A DNA stretch of 64,000 nucleotides, taken from NCBI RefSeq assembly GCF_001238295.1, contig NZ_LGXZ01000007.1, forward strand, positions 62,001 through 126,000. Direction: 5' to 3'. A program made the position numbers and the translations under genes. Source of the DNA: Ruegeria sp. 6PALISEP08. GTDB lineage: Bacteria > Pseudomonadota > Alphaproteobacteria > Rhodobacterales > Rhodobacteraceae. A model generated the notes under the pieces. The model was not told where the DNA came from, made no database searches, and saw nothing but the letters and a program-made list of their open reading frames with translations. The stretch's first letter is position 1; each line of letters starts with the position of its first letter. Shown here in pieces: positions 28,311-37,004 of the stretch.

Positions 28311-28336
28311 GCCCCGCCGCCAGGGTGCGGCGAAGC
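28311..28336 (-). terminator. Hairpin between binding-protein and permease genes
   Basis: A 10-bp stem with two G-T wobbles and a 6-nt loop (arms 28327-28336 and 28311-28320), followed on the minus strand by CTTTT. Position after the binding-protein gene suits partial termination or mRNA stabilisation, common in ABC operons. Confidence 0.55.
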
Positions 28337-28350
28337 AAAGGCTTCAGCTC

Positions 28351-29934
28351 TTACCGGCTGACTGTGGCTTCATCGAAGATGTTATTACCCAAGGGCGTCT
28401 GAACATAGCCCTCGACCGCAGATCCCAGCGCCACTGCGAAGGGGGTCTCATACATAAACAGCAGAGGCGCTGCTTCGGCATAGAGGTCCTGCATCTTGGC
28501 GAACTTGGCCTTGCGCGCCTCGGGGTCCATCTCTTTCGCGGCTTCTTCGAAAAGCGTGTTGAACTCGGCATTCTCCCAACCCGTGCCAACAGCCTTGGCA
28601 GTCGGCGTATATCCCAGCCAGCCTACGACCTGACTTGGGTCGTTTACATCGTTGACCCAACCATAGGTGTGGATGTCGAACTCACCCGAACGGTTCTTGG
28701 CGCCGCGTGTGGCACCATCTACCTGTTCGACCACCAATTCGATACCCAAAGGCGCCCACATCTGTTGCAATGCCGCAAAGATGGTTGCGTCATCAGCTGA
28801 ACCTGCCAGCGTCGTCAGCGTGACCTCGGTCCCCGGTTCCAGACCGGCTTCGGAGATCAGCGCCTTGGCCTTGTCCATGTCATACGAATAGAGAGGGCTG
28901 AGATCAGATGCATATTGAGTTGCCTTCGCCATCAGCGGTGAGCTCATCGGCTGACCCGCGCCGTGCAGAACCACACCGATCAAGGCATCTTTGTTGGTGC
29001 CATAGTTCAACGCCTTCCGCACGCGGGCATCCGCCAACGGGTTTGGCGATCCGTCAGCGCGCGTGTCGCGCGTGTTGATCGGAGAATAGATGATCCGAGT
29101 CGATGGGTAGAGCTGCATGTTGATGTTTGGATCAGCCTCCAGCTCGGCCACGCGGCTGAACGGGATAAACTCGGCTGCGTCTACTTCACCAGCTTGCAAG
29201 CTCAGTATGCGTGTGGCGTCATCCGGGATGATCTCGAAGTGTACACCTTCCAGATAAGGCAGCGGCTTTCCGTCCGCCCCCATGCGCCAGTAATGCTCGT
29301 TGGCGCAAAAATCCATCGAGGCCCCTTGTTCGAAACCGCAAAGATAGAATGGGCCAGAGCCGACACCGGCAGATGTCGAGGCAAAGATCGCCGCAGATTT
29401 ATCCTGATCCGTGTCGCCCGGTGCTGCGTCATATGCCGCTTTTGACACAACCGCCGTGTTGAACGTGGCCAGCATCGACAGAATTGTCGGATCCGCATCC
29501 TTCAAGGAAATCGTGACCGCATTGCCGTCGGCTGAAACGCTGTCAATCGAACCCAGCAGGCCCGCCCATGGGCTAAGATCCGGGTTCCGCGCCCGGTCCA
29601 GAGAGAACACGGCATCTTCACCCGACATAGATGATCCGTCGGCAAAAAGAACACCCTCTCGCAACGTCAGCGATACCGTCTTGCCATCGTCAGAGACCGA
29701 AAACGTCTCGGCCAGCCCGGGCTCAACGGAATTCCCATCGGCACTGCCACGCAGCAACGTGTCGAAAAGGCTGCCGACCATCCAAATATCGGGGTTTCGA
29801 TCCGCATAGATCGGGTCAATCAACCTAGACCCGTCGTATCGCGCGAAGTTCAGCGTGCCGCCTCTTTCCTGCGCTAATGCCGGCATCGCCAATGATGAGG
29901 CAACAACCAGTCCCAATACCGATTTCAAGTGCAT
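28351..29934 (-). CDS. Peptide ABC transporter substrate-binding protein (SBP family 5)
   Basis: 527 residues from ATG 29934, preceded by GGGAGGA. Signal peptide MHLKSVLGLVVASSLAMPALA with probable cleavage before QERGG. The mature part is an SBP_bac_5 fold (GTLNFARYDGSRLIDP start, VEPGLAETFSVSDDGKTV near 70-87). Periplasmic receptor for di- or oligopeptides, or possibly another nitrogen compound, since family 5 has many ligands. The AT-rich direct repeats 60-100 bp upstream are probable regulator sites. Confidence 0.92.
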   Translation of the reverse strand: MHLKSVLGLVVASSLAMPALAQERGGTLNFARYDGSRLIDPIYADRNPDIWMVGSLFDTLLRGSADGNSVEPGLAETFSVSDDGKTVSLTLREGVLFADGSSMSGEDAVFSLDRARNPDLSPWAGLLGSIDSVSADGNAVTISLKDADPTILSMLATFNTAVVSKAAYDAAPGDTDQDKSAAIFASTSAGVGSGPFYLCGFEQGASMDFCANEHYWRMGADGKPLPYLEGVHFEIIPDDATRILSLQAGEVDAAEFIPFSRVAELEADPNINMQLYPSTRIIYSPINTRDTRADGSPNPLADARVRKALNYGTNKDALIGVVLHGAGQPMSSPLMAKATQYASDLSPLYSYDMDKAKALISEAGLEPGTEVTLTTLAGSADDATIFAALQQMWAPLGIELVVEQVDGATRGAKNRSGEFDIHTYGWVNDVNDPSQVVGWLGYTPTAKAVGTGWENAEFNTLFEEAAKEMDPEARKAKFAKMQDLYAEAAPLLFMYETPFAVALGSAVEGYVQTPLGNNIFDEATVSR

Positions 29935-29994
29935 TCTCTTTTCCTCCCGCAAAAGCATCTGCTTCATGCGATGGGAGAATACCCAGTTTTTAAC

Positions 29995-30034
29995 AATACT
30001 AAAGTTTTTTTTAGTAATACCGAAATTTTTTTTA
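29995..30034. promoter_or_regulatory. Phased 19-bp direct repeats with A-tracts
   Basis: Two copies of AATAC(T/C)(A/G)AA(G/A)TTTTTTTTA at 29995-30013 and 30016-30034 match at 16 of 19 positions. They start 21 bp apart (two helical turns). Each carries an eight-base A/T tract, so the DNA should be bent. They lie upstream of the binding-protein gene and overlap the stop of the XRE-cupin regulator, a likely operator pair for it. Confidence 0.5.
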
Positions 30035-30643
30035 CGAAGGCGAATTTTCGTTTGCGGCGTTATTGATTGGTGAAGTCGTCACCCAAAGCTCAACCGCCTC
30101 GGTCTCACCCAGCACAATCGAGTAATGTGGCGTTGACGTGTCATGATGAATCACATCACCCGGTGACATCGTAAAAACCCGATCTCCAAGGTGATATTCC
30201 AACTGCCCGGACAGCAAATAGCAAAAGGCTTCCCCGGTGTGGCACATGTGCTCGGATACATGCCCTGGTGGGCGGTGCACAATCTGTGGGTGAAACAACG
30301 CTCCGGCAAAGCCTGGACCCAGTTTTTCATAAAATCGACCACGCGTTCCAAGCGAATATGACTGGCGATTGTCGCGCGCAACGTATTGCGAGAACACCTC
30401 GGGCACGCTGAGCAATTGTTCGACACTGGTCTGTAACGCGGCCGCAATCGACATCAATGATGTCAGTGAAGGAGAGCTCAACCCGCGCTCAACCTGTGAC
30501 AGAAATCCAGTTGTCAGCTCAGCAGATTTCGCCACCTGGTCCAGTGTCTTTCCCATTGCCTTTCGACGCCTGCGGATGGCCTGCCCCAGCTCGGTCGGCT
30601 TACCCTTCTGCTTGGATTTGGCACGCTGGGTAGGGGCTTGCAT
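30032..30643 (-). CDS. XRE-family regulator with C-terminal cupin domain
   Basis: 203 residues from ATG 30643, with CAGGAGA upstream. A basic N-terminal tail precedes an HTH_3 domain (about 19-75, LGQAIRRRRKAMGKTLDQVAK ... GFLSQVERG) and a C-terminal cupin_2 barrel (about 105-195, HTGEAFCYLLSGQLEYHLGD, MSPGDVIHHD). Regulators of this design sense a small metabolite in the cupin, often for amino-acid or polyamine use. First gene before the peptide transporter, which it probably controls. Confidence 0.9.
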   Translation of the reverse strand: MQAPTQRAKSKQKGKPTELGQAIRRRRKAMGKTLDQVAKSAELTTGFLSQVERGLSSPSLTSLMSIAAALQTSVEQLLSVPEVFSQYVARDNRQSYSLGTRGRFYEKLGPGFAGALFHPQIVHRPPGHVSEHMCHTGEAFCYLLSGQLEYHLGDRVFTMSPGDVIHHDTSTPHYSIVLGETEAVELWVTTSPINNAANENSPS

Positions 30644-30890
30644 TCGTGGTCTCCTGAGGTTCGGAAAGTGCAAGCCATTCAATAGAATTATTCAGAGAAG
30701 ATCAAAATTTATTTTTGTCTCCTTAAAATTCAGTGTGTCAGTATGTGTTGCGGCCATACATCTTCGAGGCCCTTCTGCGATCTCGCCTTTCAGGTCATAT
30801 GCAAAGGAAATCGGTTCGCCGATCCTAGTGATTCCTGCAATCGTCAATTGATCCCCCGCGCATTGCGGACATCCAAGGAGCATCCCCACC
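30644..30890. other. Intergenic region before the IS fragment
   Basis: About 250 bp that must include the promoter of the XRE-cupin gene (minus strand). I see no gene; open frames here read through into IS-derived sequence and lack homology. Confidence 0.3.
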
Positions 30891-30932
30891 TGAACTGGTC
30901 CACCCCTATGTTTAGGAAACGGAGGACTAAGA

Positions 30933-31446
30933 ATGGCCAACATGAGACCGAAGCCCGAAGCCCGAAGCCCGAAGCCCGAAGCCCGAAGAGATTGTCTCAA
31001 AGTTACGGCTGGTTGAAGTTCTGATGGGGCAAGGCATGTCCCGTCTTGATGCGAGGAGACAGATTGGCGTTGTTGACGGCGCCATTGGTTCGAGCCCAAC
31101 GGAGAATGCGGAATAGGCGTAGATCAGTTGAAAGAACTGAAGCGGCTTCAAAAAGAGAACGAGCGATTGCGACGAGCAGTTTCTGATCTGACGTTGGACA
31201 AACTGATCCTGAGGGAAGCCACAAAGGATGAAGGCCGAAAAGTAATTCATCCAGTGGATGATTTGCAGGCCTGAACGCGCAGCCCTACTGAGCCCCGCTC
31301 GTCGTCGTGCTTGTATAAACCACGTACGCAACCAGCTAAACGTTTCCGAAAGACGCGCCTGCTGCGTGCCGGGGCAACACCGGACCACGCAACGGCGCGC
31401 CCCACAAGGTCGCGCAGACGAAATGCCACTCATCAGCGCAGTTTGA
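30933..31446 (+). pseudogene. Broken IS3-type transposase orfA and 5' part of orfB
   Basis: Starting at ATG 30933, the reading frame MANMRPKPE is thrown out of phase by extra copies of a 7-bp unit. The next part (EIVSKLRLVEVLMGQGMSRLDARRQIGV) is intact in another frame up to about 31070. After further damage, GVDQLKELKRLQKENERLRR continues in a third register. orfB is truncated after about 55 codons. At least two frameshifts and a large 3' deletion are needed to explain it. Confidence 0.72.
30953..30987 (+). repeat. Five tandem copies of GCCCGAA
   Basis: Five perfect 7-bp units run from 30953 to 30987. In intact relatives the site holds a single copy (coding K-P-E). Four added copies (28 bp) shift the frame by one. 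Confidence 0.85.
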
Positions 31447-31532
31447 CAGTACGCAGCTCACCCGTGCATGTCGCTGGATGACACCCGTTTCCGATACGAG
31501 GCGGGGCGCTTTCCGCTGTTGAACGCGGTCTA

Positions 31533-32789
31533 TTATTCGCCCTCAAGCCCAGCCATGATGGCAAGACCTTCGGCAACCGCGGTAAAAACCGAAGCAAAGG
31601 AATGCTCTGCCGCCGGAAACACGCGCCGCATCGTTTCCGGTACCACAGCCATCAGGCTGGAACCGCCAACATAGACGACACGGTCGATCTGATCTGCGCT
31701 GAACCCGGCAATGCGCAGCACCTCTTGCGCTCCGCCATCCAAACGTGCTGCATGTGTAGCAAGACTTTCTGCCACCCGAGCATCGTTCAGTGGGGCCGAC
31801 AGCCCTTTCTCCAGCATGTTCAATTCGATTGCCGGGTCCTTCGCGCCTGAGTTCGCAGCAATTTTTCCGCGCTCTACCGCAAAAGCCAGTTCGTGACCCA
31901 ATTCATGCTCAAGAACCGCAGCGAGCCGACCTAACCGCTCGGGCGATTCCGCTTGCTTCAGCATATCACCAACCAAACGCCGGTTTTGCGCCGTATAGAG
32001 AAACGGGATCATCTCCCACGTTGCAAGGTCATTGAAGATCGCATTGGGAGTCTGCGTTAGCCCGTCTCCAAAAACATCCCGGATCATCGAGCCTTTGCCC
32101 AATACAGGCATTACCCGATCTATGCTGATCGCGCGGTCAAAGTCCGTACCACCGATACGCACGCCATAATTGGCCAGAATTTCAACCCCTGACGGGCTGG
32201 CCTGAAAAACCGAAAAGTCCGACGTACCGCCGCCGATATCAACAACCACACCCGTCATCGACCCCCACCCAATCGCGCCAGTTGCGACGGCAGCTGCGGC
32301 AGGTTCGGGGCAAAATCGAATGTCCGTAAACCCGGCGGCCTCATAACACGCACGCAAGCCCGCCTCGGCCTGAGTTTCACGCGGGTCGTTCACACCGTGA
32401 AAGACCACGGGGCGACCTGAAACGACACGTGTGCACGGAACACCGCGCTCGGCCTCAGCCCGCTGTCTCAGTTTATGCAAAAAAGAGCCGATGACCTCGA
32501 CAAATGTCACCCGTTCATTCAGGATTTGCCGCTTTTCATGCATCAGCGTGGTGCCTAAGACCCGTTTAAGCGCCCGCATGAAGCGCCCTTCCAACCCCTC
32601 CAGCAGCGCCTGGTTGGCTGACTCACCGATCAGGGTTTCACGCGTGTCGAAATCAAAGAAGAAGGTGGTGGGAAGCGTTGTTGCAGCGCCATCCACCTTC
32701 AGCAGTCGGGGCGCGCCAGCATCGAGATAGGCAACCGCTGAGTTCGACGTGCCAAAGTCGATTCCGATCCACGGGCTGGTAGGGGCCAT
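31533..32789 (-). CDS. Hsp70-family ATPase (YegD-like)
   Basis: 418 residues, only the actin-like ATPase part of Hsp70. Visible are phosphate 1 (GIDFGTSNSAVA near 8-19), phosphate 2 (VVDIGGGTSDFSVF near 181-194) and the adenosine motif VYVGGSSLM near 378-386. No canonical peptide-binding lid follows, which matches the YegD/DUF-like Hsp70 branch rather than DnaK. Role unknown, possibly chaperone-like. 62 bp downstream of the oxygenase gene on the same strand. Confidence 0.87.
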   Translation of the reverse strand: MAPTSPWIGIDFGTSNSAVAYLDAGAPRLLKVDGAATTLPTTFFFDFDTRETLIGESANQALLEGLEGRFMRALKRVLGTTLMHEKRQILNERVTFVEVIGSFLHKLRQRAEAERGVPCTRVVSGRPVVFHGVNDPRETQAEAGLRACYEAAGFTDIRFCPEPAAAAVATGAIGWGSMTGVVVDIGGGTSDFSVFQASPSGVEILANYGVRIGGTDFDRAISIDRVMPVLGKGSMIRDVFGDGLTQTPNAIFNDLATWEMIPFLYTAQNRRLVGDMLKQAESPERLGRLAAVLEHELGHELAFAVERGKIAANSGAKDPAIELNMLEKGLSAPLNDARVAESLATHAARLDGGAQEVLRIAGFSADQIDRVVYVGGSSLMAVVPETMRRVFPAAEHSFASVFTAVAEGLAIMAGLEGE

Positions 32790-32851
32790 GGCGCATGTCT
32801 CCGAGCTGTATTTGCAAAGGACGCCGGGCCTAGAGTGTTCTCAAGCTGCGG

Positions 32852-33814
32852 TCAAGGCTCGGAATCCGATGTGTCATCTTGGTGGGCCTCATAACTGGCT
32901 TCCAGCTCGCTCCTTAAAAATTCGCCAAAATTCAAAGGCGCAAACTCGGCCCTCCCTGTCCCCGGAAGCGGTGCGATATCGGCAGATACATGCGGATCGA
33001 AAAAGAACGGCACGGAATAACGCTCTCGCCCACTGGTATTGATCACCCGATGTGGCGTGGACAAGAGCTTGCCATTGGACAACCGATGCAACATGTCCCC
33101 GACATTGACCACAAATGCATCTTCAATCGGCGGCGCATCGACCCAATGGCCCGAAGGTGTCTGAACCTGCAAACCTCCAACATCATCCTGCGCCAACAGT
33201 GTCAGAACCCCGAAGTCCTTATGTGGGGCTGATCCGAACAGATCATCCGGGGCTTGCGGGGGTTGTGGCGGATAGTGCAGCAGACGCAACCAGATCGTCG
33301 GCTCTTGAAACGCAGCAAGGATCGCACGATCCTCAACCCCAATTGCGCCCAAGGCCAACCCTAACAGCTTGTGACCCAATCCGGTCATCGCTTTCGCGTA
33401 GGTTTCGCAGGTATCTCGGAACCCATCCAGTTCCGGCCATTGATTTGGCCCGGACAGATAGACATTCGGGTCAACCTCTGCGTCCTCTCTCATCATCATG
33501 AACGACGCGGACTGGTTCGGCTTTGTCACTTTGGCCAAATCGGAGTTCACGTCCGTCGACGTGTTTATGGCGATGTAACCGCGATGGTTTTTGTCGAGAG
33601 CGATGGCCCCTTTTGCGGCCTCTGACAAAGCGTGAAACCGTTTCGAAGCAGCAAACACGGCGGTGCGCACATCCGGGTCCACCCCGTGGTTTATCACATA
33701 ACCAAACCCCGTCTTTCCATACGCCTCAAGGAATTCCAGCGACAGTTTGGTTGTGTCTTCGCCATGGATCAAGGGTGCCAGATCAAGCACCGGAATTTCG
33801 GTAAATTCATTCAT
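32852..33814 (-). CDS. 2-oxoglutarate/Fe(II)-dependent oxygenase, isopenicillin-N-synthase family
   Basis: 320 residues from ATG 33814 (MNEFTEIPVLDLAPLI), the usual family start. DIOX_N domain (about 5-120) and 2OG-FeII_Oxy domain (about 165-275). Metal ligands HxD in APHKDFG and the distal His in STPHRVINT; the 2OG-binding Arg is in RYSVPFF. Such enzymes hydroxylate or desaturate small molecules; substrate unknown. A hydroxylated amino acid or proline-like compound would fit nearby genes, but this is speculation. Confidence 0.87.
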   Translation of the reverse strand: MNEFTEIPVLDLAPLIHGEDTTKLSLEFLEAYGKTGFGYVINHGVDPDVRTAVFAASKRFHALSEAAKGAIALDKNHRGYIAINTSTDVNSDLAKVTKPNQSASFMMMREDAEVDPNVYLSGPNQWPELDGFRDTCETYAKAMTGLGHKLLGLALGAIGVEDRAILAAFQEPTIWLRLLHYPPQPPQAPDDLFGSAPHKDFGVLTLLAQDDVGGLQVQTPSGHWVDAPPIEDAFVVNVGDMLHRLSNGKLLSTPHRVINTSGRERYSVPFFFDPHVSADIAPLPGTGRAEFAPLNFGEFLRSELEASYEAHQDDTSDSEP

Positions 33815-34129
33815 CTCAAGTATCCGGATAAAGTTTCGCCCAGGTGGTACATGCCGGGAACCGCTATCCTGCGAAACGCTTCCGACGATGAGCGCAGTGG
33901 TGCTCCAGGATAACAAGATGAACAAACTTTGACATATGTCGAACGCTAGGGCGGGGCGCAACATCGATCAACCCTGAAATTCTGTCAGCCCCTAAACTGT
34001 CATCACGGTCCCACGCAGACAACCAGCGTCGTCTTGGTTTCGAAATGCATGCGAATTGTTGTCCCAATACCGCTTGTGACATTTGGCACGATGGTAGCTG
34101 CATTGCCCTGTCAGCTCATGAGTGCCGAC
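33815..34129. promoter_or_regulatory. Intergenic region with palindrome upstream of the oxygenase gene
   Basis: 315 bp without a gene. The perfect 10-bp palindrome GACATATGTC at 33931-33940, with T-rich and A-rich flanks, lies about 117 bp upstream of the oxygenase start and could be an operator. An 80-codon minus-strand frame here has no homology. Confidence 0.35.
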
Positions 34130-34926
34130 CTAAGTCTCTGGTTCTACGACCGCCTCTCGGGCTGTAGTAAGCCGCTGCATGACGCTGTCCAAGCCAGCTT
34201 TCAGCGCGTCTGTTCCACCGGCTTCAGAAAAAACCTCAAATACCTCAGCATTCAACCCCGCCGGTGTCGAATGTTCGGAGCGCAGCACATCAAACGATTT
34301 TCCAGGGTTCTCCACCGCCGTCTGCGCCAGACCCGCAAATACGCCGCTCAGGTAACTTCGCGCATCCCCTTGCCCGATCCCGCTAGATTGCATCCAGTCC
34401 GAAGCTGCCTCAAGTACGCCGAAATACGTCCCCATCATGGCGCTGGCGGATGCAAGCGCGTCGAATTCTTCCACGGTTCTGGCGCTGACCACTGTGCCGA
34501 GTGGACGAAACAGCATGTCGCCTACCGGATCATGCGGAAACAGAATGGTTACGCCTCGATGTTGTGCCACCGAAGGCAAAGGGATCGACCTGAACAGGCG
34601 GACAGGTGTACCAATCCAATCTTGCAACGTCTCATGGGTCACAGAAGCAATCAGACTGCACAGGTGCTGTCCTTCGGTGAAGTGTAAGGGTGTAAGAACC
34701 TCTTGCGCGTCCTGCGGGCGAACTGCCAGAAACACCAGATCCGAGCGGTCTAAAACCTCTTGCGACGTGTCGCAGATCATCACGTTATCGCTGAATGCAG
34801 CCAGCCGGGCAGACACCATGCGATTGCGCTGTGTTAAAAATTTGTACCAATATCGACATCGGACGCCAGAAGCCCGGTTATGACAGCCTCGGTGATAACG
34901 CCCGTTCCGAAGAACCCCAAACGCAT
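34130..34926 (-). pseudogene. Pyrroline-5-carboxylate reductase-like gene with a frameshift
   Basis: ATG 34926 opens a typical ProC N-terminus (MRLGFFGTGVITEAVITGLL, a Rossmann motif) that hits TAA after about 28 codons. The rest of the protein (NRMVSARLAAFSDNV, VFLAVRPQDAQEVL, and the helical dimer domain) runs on in the next frame to the stop at 34130. The break coincides with an A5 run at 34836-34840; one more base there restores one frame of about 265 codons, a normal ProC length. Either a recent mutation or a sequencing slip. It lies 53 bp after the SDR gene. Confidence 0.75.
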
Positions 34927-34979
34927 CTGCGCATTCCTCAACTCTGAAAAAGCCGCCCCAAGACCAGCGCGGTAAACAC

Positions 34980-35681
34980 TTACATATGCCGGGTCACGCC
35001 GCCATCTACACGCAGGGATTGACCGGTGATATAGCTACTGTCTTCACTCAACAAAAAGGCGGCAGCCTTGGCCTGTTCTTCGGCCCGAGCCAAACGACCA
35101 AGCGCAGACATTTCGGCAAATTTATGTGGCAGATCAAGACTGTCGGTGAACCCCGGCAGCAAGCAGTTCATACGGATATTCGCCGGGCCGTACCGATCCG
35201 AGAATTGCTTGGTGAAACTGGACACACCGACGCGGTACACGCTGGAGGTCGGGAACGTCAGGGATGGCTCGAAAGCCGAGAACGTGGTGATGTTCACGAT
35301 TGACCCACCACCCTGCGCCTCCATCACGGGGGTAAGCAGCTTGGCCATGCGGATGACAGGCTTCAAAACCATCTCATGTGCGCGGTCCCAGTCTCCTTCG
35401 GGAATGTCCAGCAGGTCACCTTTGGGCGGTCCACCAACATGGATCAGGCAGGCGTCGATGCGGCCAAAAGTAGACATGGCCAGATCAAAGACTGCCTGCG
35501 TATCCTCGGCATTTTCCGCTTTACCACGATGTGCGACCCCATCCAGTTCCTGAGCCAACAACTCACAGGACTCAGAAGGCGACATCAACGCCATCTTGTA
35601 GCCCCGCCCGTACATCTCACGGGCAGTGGCTGCTCCCATCCCACGTCCTCCACCGATGATAAGGCATGTTTTCTCGGTCAT
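34980..35681 (-). CDS. SDR-family protein with atypical active site
   Basis: 233 residues, short-chain dehydrogenase fold. The cofactor motif GGGRGMGAA (10-18) replaces TGxxxGIG, and the NNAG position reads HVGG. A Tyr sits at the catalytic position (Tyr149), but the normally invariant Lys four residues later is Val153 (YRVGV). C-terminal GFTDSLD and ITGQSLRVDGG are normal. It probably binds NAD(P) but may be catalytically altered. It follows the DapA-like gene by 46 bp. Confidence 0.85.
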   Translation of the reverse strand: MTEKTCLIIGGGRGMGAATAREMYGRGYKMALMSPSESCELLAQELDGVAHRGKAENAEDTQAVFDLAMSTFGRIDACLIHVGGPPKGDLLDIPEGDWDRAHEMVLKPVIRMAKLLTPVMEAQGGGSIVNITTFSAFEPSLTFPTSSVYRVGVSSFTKQFSDRYGPANIRMNCLLPGFTDSLDLPHKFAEMSALGRLARAEEQAKAAAFLLSEDSSYITGQSLRVDGGVTRHM

Positions 35682-35727
35682 GGTTCGCTCCTGTTCTTTT
35701 TTCGATACTTCTGGGTCGGCCTGTGGC

Positions 35728-36618
35728 TTACATCGCCAAAATGGGCTTCATGGCCGCAGCAAACTCAGCCTTCTCAGCGTCAGTCAACGGCCCCAGAGGG
35801 GCGCGGCATTCGCCTACATTCAGCCCTTGCAACTCTGCACCGAACTTAATTTTCTGAACAAACTTGCCGCTTTCCAGGATATTCATGGCACGGTGGAGCT
35901 TTTTCATCAGGTCCTTGGCAGATGCCAATTCACCCGCTCTATACAGACGGTCCAGTTCACAACACGCCTTAGCCATGCAGTTCGACGGTCCGCAAATCCA
36001 ACTTTCGGCACCCCAGAACATAAAATCCAGGGCGATATCGTCCGAACCGGAAACCAACTGAATCTTGCCTTCGTAGCGCGAAGCGATATCGATCGCACAC
36101 TGCAACACGCCAGAGCTTTCCTTGATAGCAATCACGCGGGGATTGTCAGCGAAATGGTCCATCAATTCAAATGAGATATCGGCCCCATCCTTAAGCGGAT
36201 AGCTGTAAAGCACGATGTTCACGTCAACCTCGGCCAGAACCGTTTCGTAATGCCTGATCAGTTCTTCTTGCGTGGGGCGCGTGTAGAACGGTGGCGCCAG
36301 CAGCACATTGTCATACCCGATTTCCTCGGCCATCGCGGTCTGTTCGATCACCTCACGGGTCGCGGGAGCGTTGGTTCCGGCAATCAGAACCTCATCACCG
36401 CGAGCAAAATCCTTGACGAACTGCAGCACCTGACGGCGTTCTTCTGTCGACTGACTAAAGTATTCTCCGGTCGATCCGTTTGGAACCCAGCCTGTCACGC
36501 CCGCTTCGCGAAAATGGGTCAGCAGGTTTTCGAACGCCTTGAAATCAATCTTGTCATCGGCCCCGAAGGGGGTGACAAGCGCAGGCATCACGCCTGAGAG
36601 TTTGACGTTAAAGCTCAT
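35728..36618 (-). CDS. DapA/NAL-superfamily aldolase or dehydratase
   Basis: 296 residues from ATG 36618, with AAGGGCG upstream. DHDPS-superfamily barrel: GWVPNGSTGEYFSQS near 49-63 (substrate carboxylate loop), Tyr in LYSYPLKDG, and the Schiff-base Lys in VIAIKESSG. The missing DHDPS arginine context argues against lysine synthesis. Members of this family act as pyrroline-4-hydroxy-2-carboxylate deaminase, KDG dehydratase and others. With a proline-racemase-type enzyme 2 kb away and a ketoglutaric-semialdehyde-type ALDH in the window, a hydroxyproline-type deaminase is attractive but unproven. Confidence 0.85.
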   Translation of the reverse strand: MSFNVKLSGVMPALVTPFGADDKIDFKAFENLLTHFREAGVTGWVPNGSTGEYFSQSTEERRQVLQFVKDFARGDEVLIAGTNAPATREVIEQTAMAEEIGYDNVLLAPPFYTRPTQEELIRHYETVLAEVDVNIVLYSYPLKDGADISFELMDHFADNPRVIAIKESSGVLQCAIDIASRYEGKIQLVSGSDDIALDFMFWGAESWICGPSNCMAKACCELDRLYRAGELASAKDLMKKLHRAMNILESGKFVQKIKFGAELQGLNVGECRAPLGPLTDAEKAEFAAAMKPILAM

Positions 36619-37004
36619 TTGATCGCCCTTTTCCCTAGCATCTGAAGCAGTCACGCCGTTCTTTTGCCTGCCATTCTCTACCTGATTGGTAAGCTCAAGC
36701 AGGCTAAGGCTCAAGTCATAGAGTTATTGGGAAAGGACCCCACCGCATGCGAGACCGCCAATAACCCGATCTTGGTTGGTCGAGACCGAAAAACCGACCG
36801 GGTCGCGCACTGTCACCACCCTGACACGTCAAGCCGAAGGGAAAGTGGAAACACTTGCGTCTCATGCGCCTGATGAGCCATAGGGAAAACATGTTACTAG
36901 ACCCCGATTTAAGACAAAGCTGCGTCTTTGGTTCTGATCCACTTCGCGTCCAATTGAAGGGACCGAAAACTCTCTGATGGCGTTGCACCTGAAAACGCAC
37001 GCTT
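36619..37004. promoter_or_regulatory. Intergenic region upstream of the dapA-like operon
   Basis: 386 bp between the DapA-like start and the sigma-factor stop. The dyad TACCTGATTGGTA at 36679-36691, about 60 bp before the start codon, is a possible regulator site. No gene or terminator is evident. Confidence 0.35.

Larger units (their letters stand above)
30891..31446 (+). mobile_element. Degenerate IS3-family insertion sequence fragment
   Basis: The left end is plausibly at 30891 (TGAACTGGTCC). It is followed by remains of orfA and the first part of orfB. Intact relatives encode an orfA starting MANKRPKPEEIV and ending near KLILREA; both ends are recognisable here in broken frames. The orfB start (LLSPARRRACINHVRNQLNVSERRACC) is readable to about 31446, then homology ends. 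The DDE catalytic region and right end are missing, so it cannot move itself. Confidence 0.75.

Noticed and set aside
30953..30987. CRISPR-like repeat
   Set aside because: The units are 7 bp, contiguous and without spacers; it is a simple tandem repeat.
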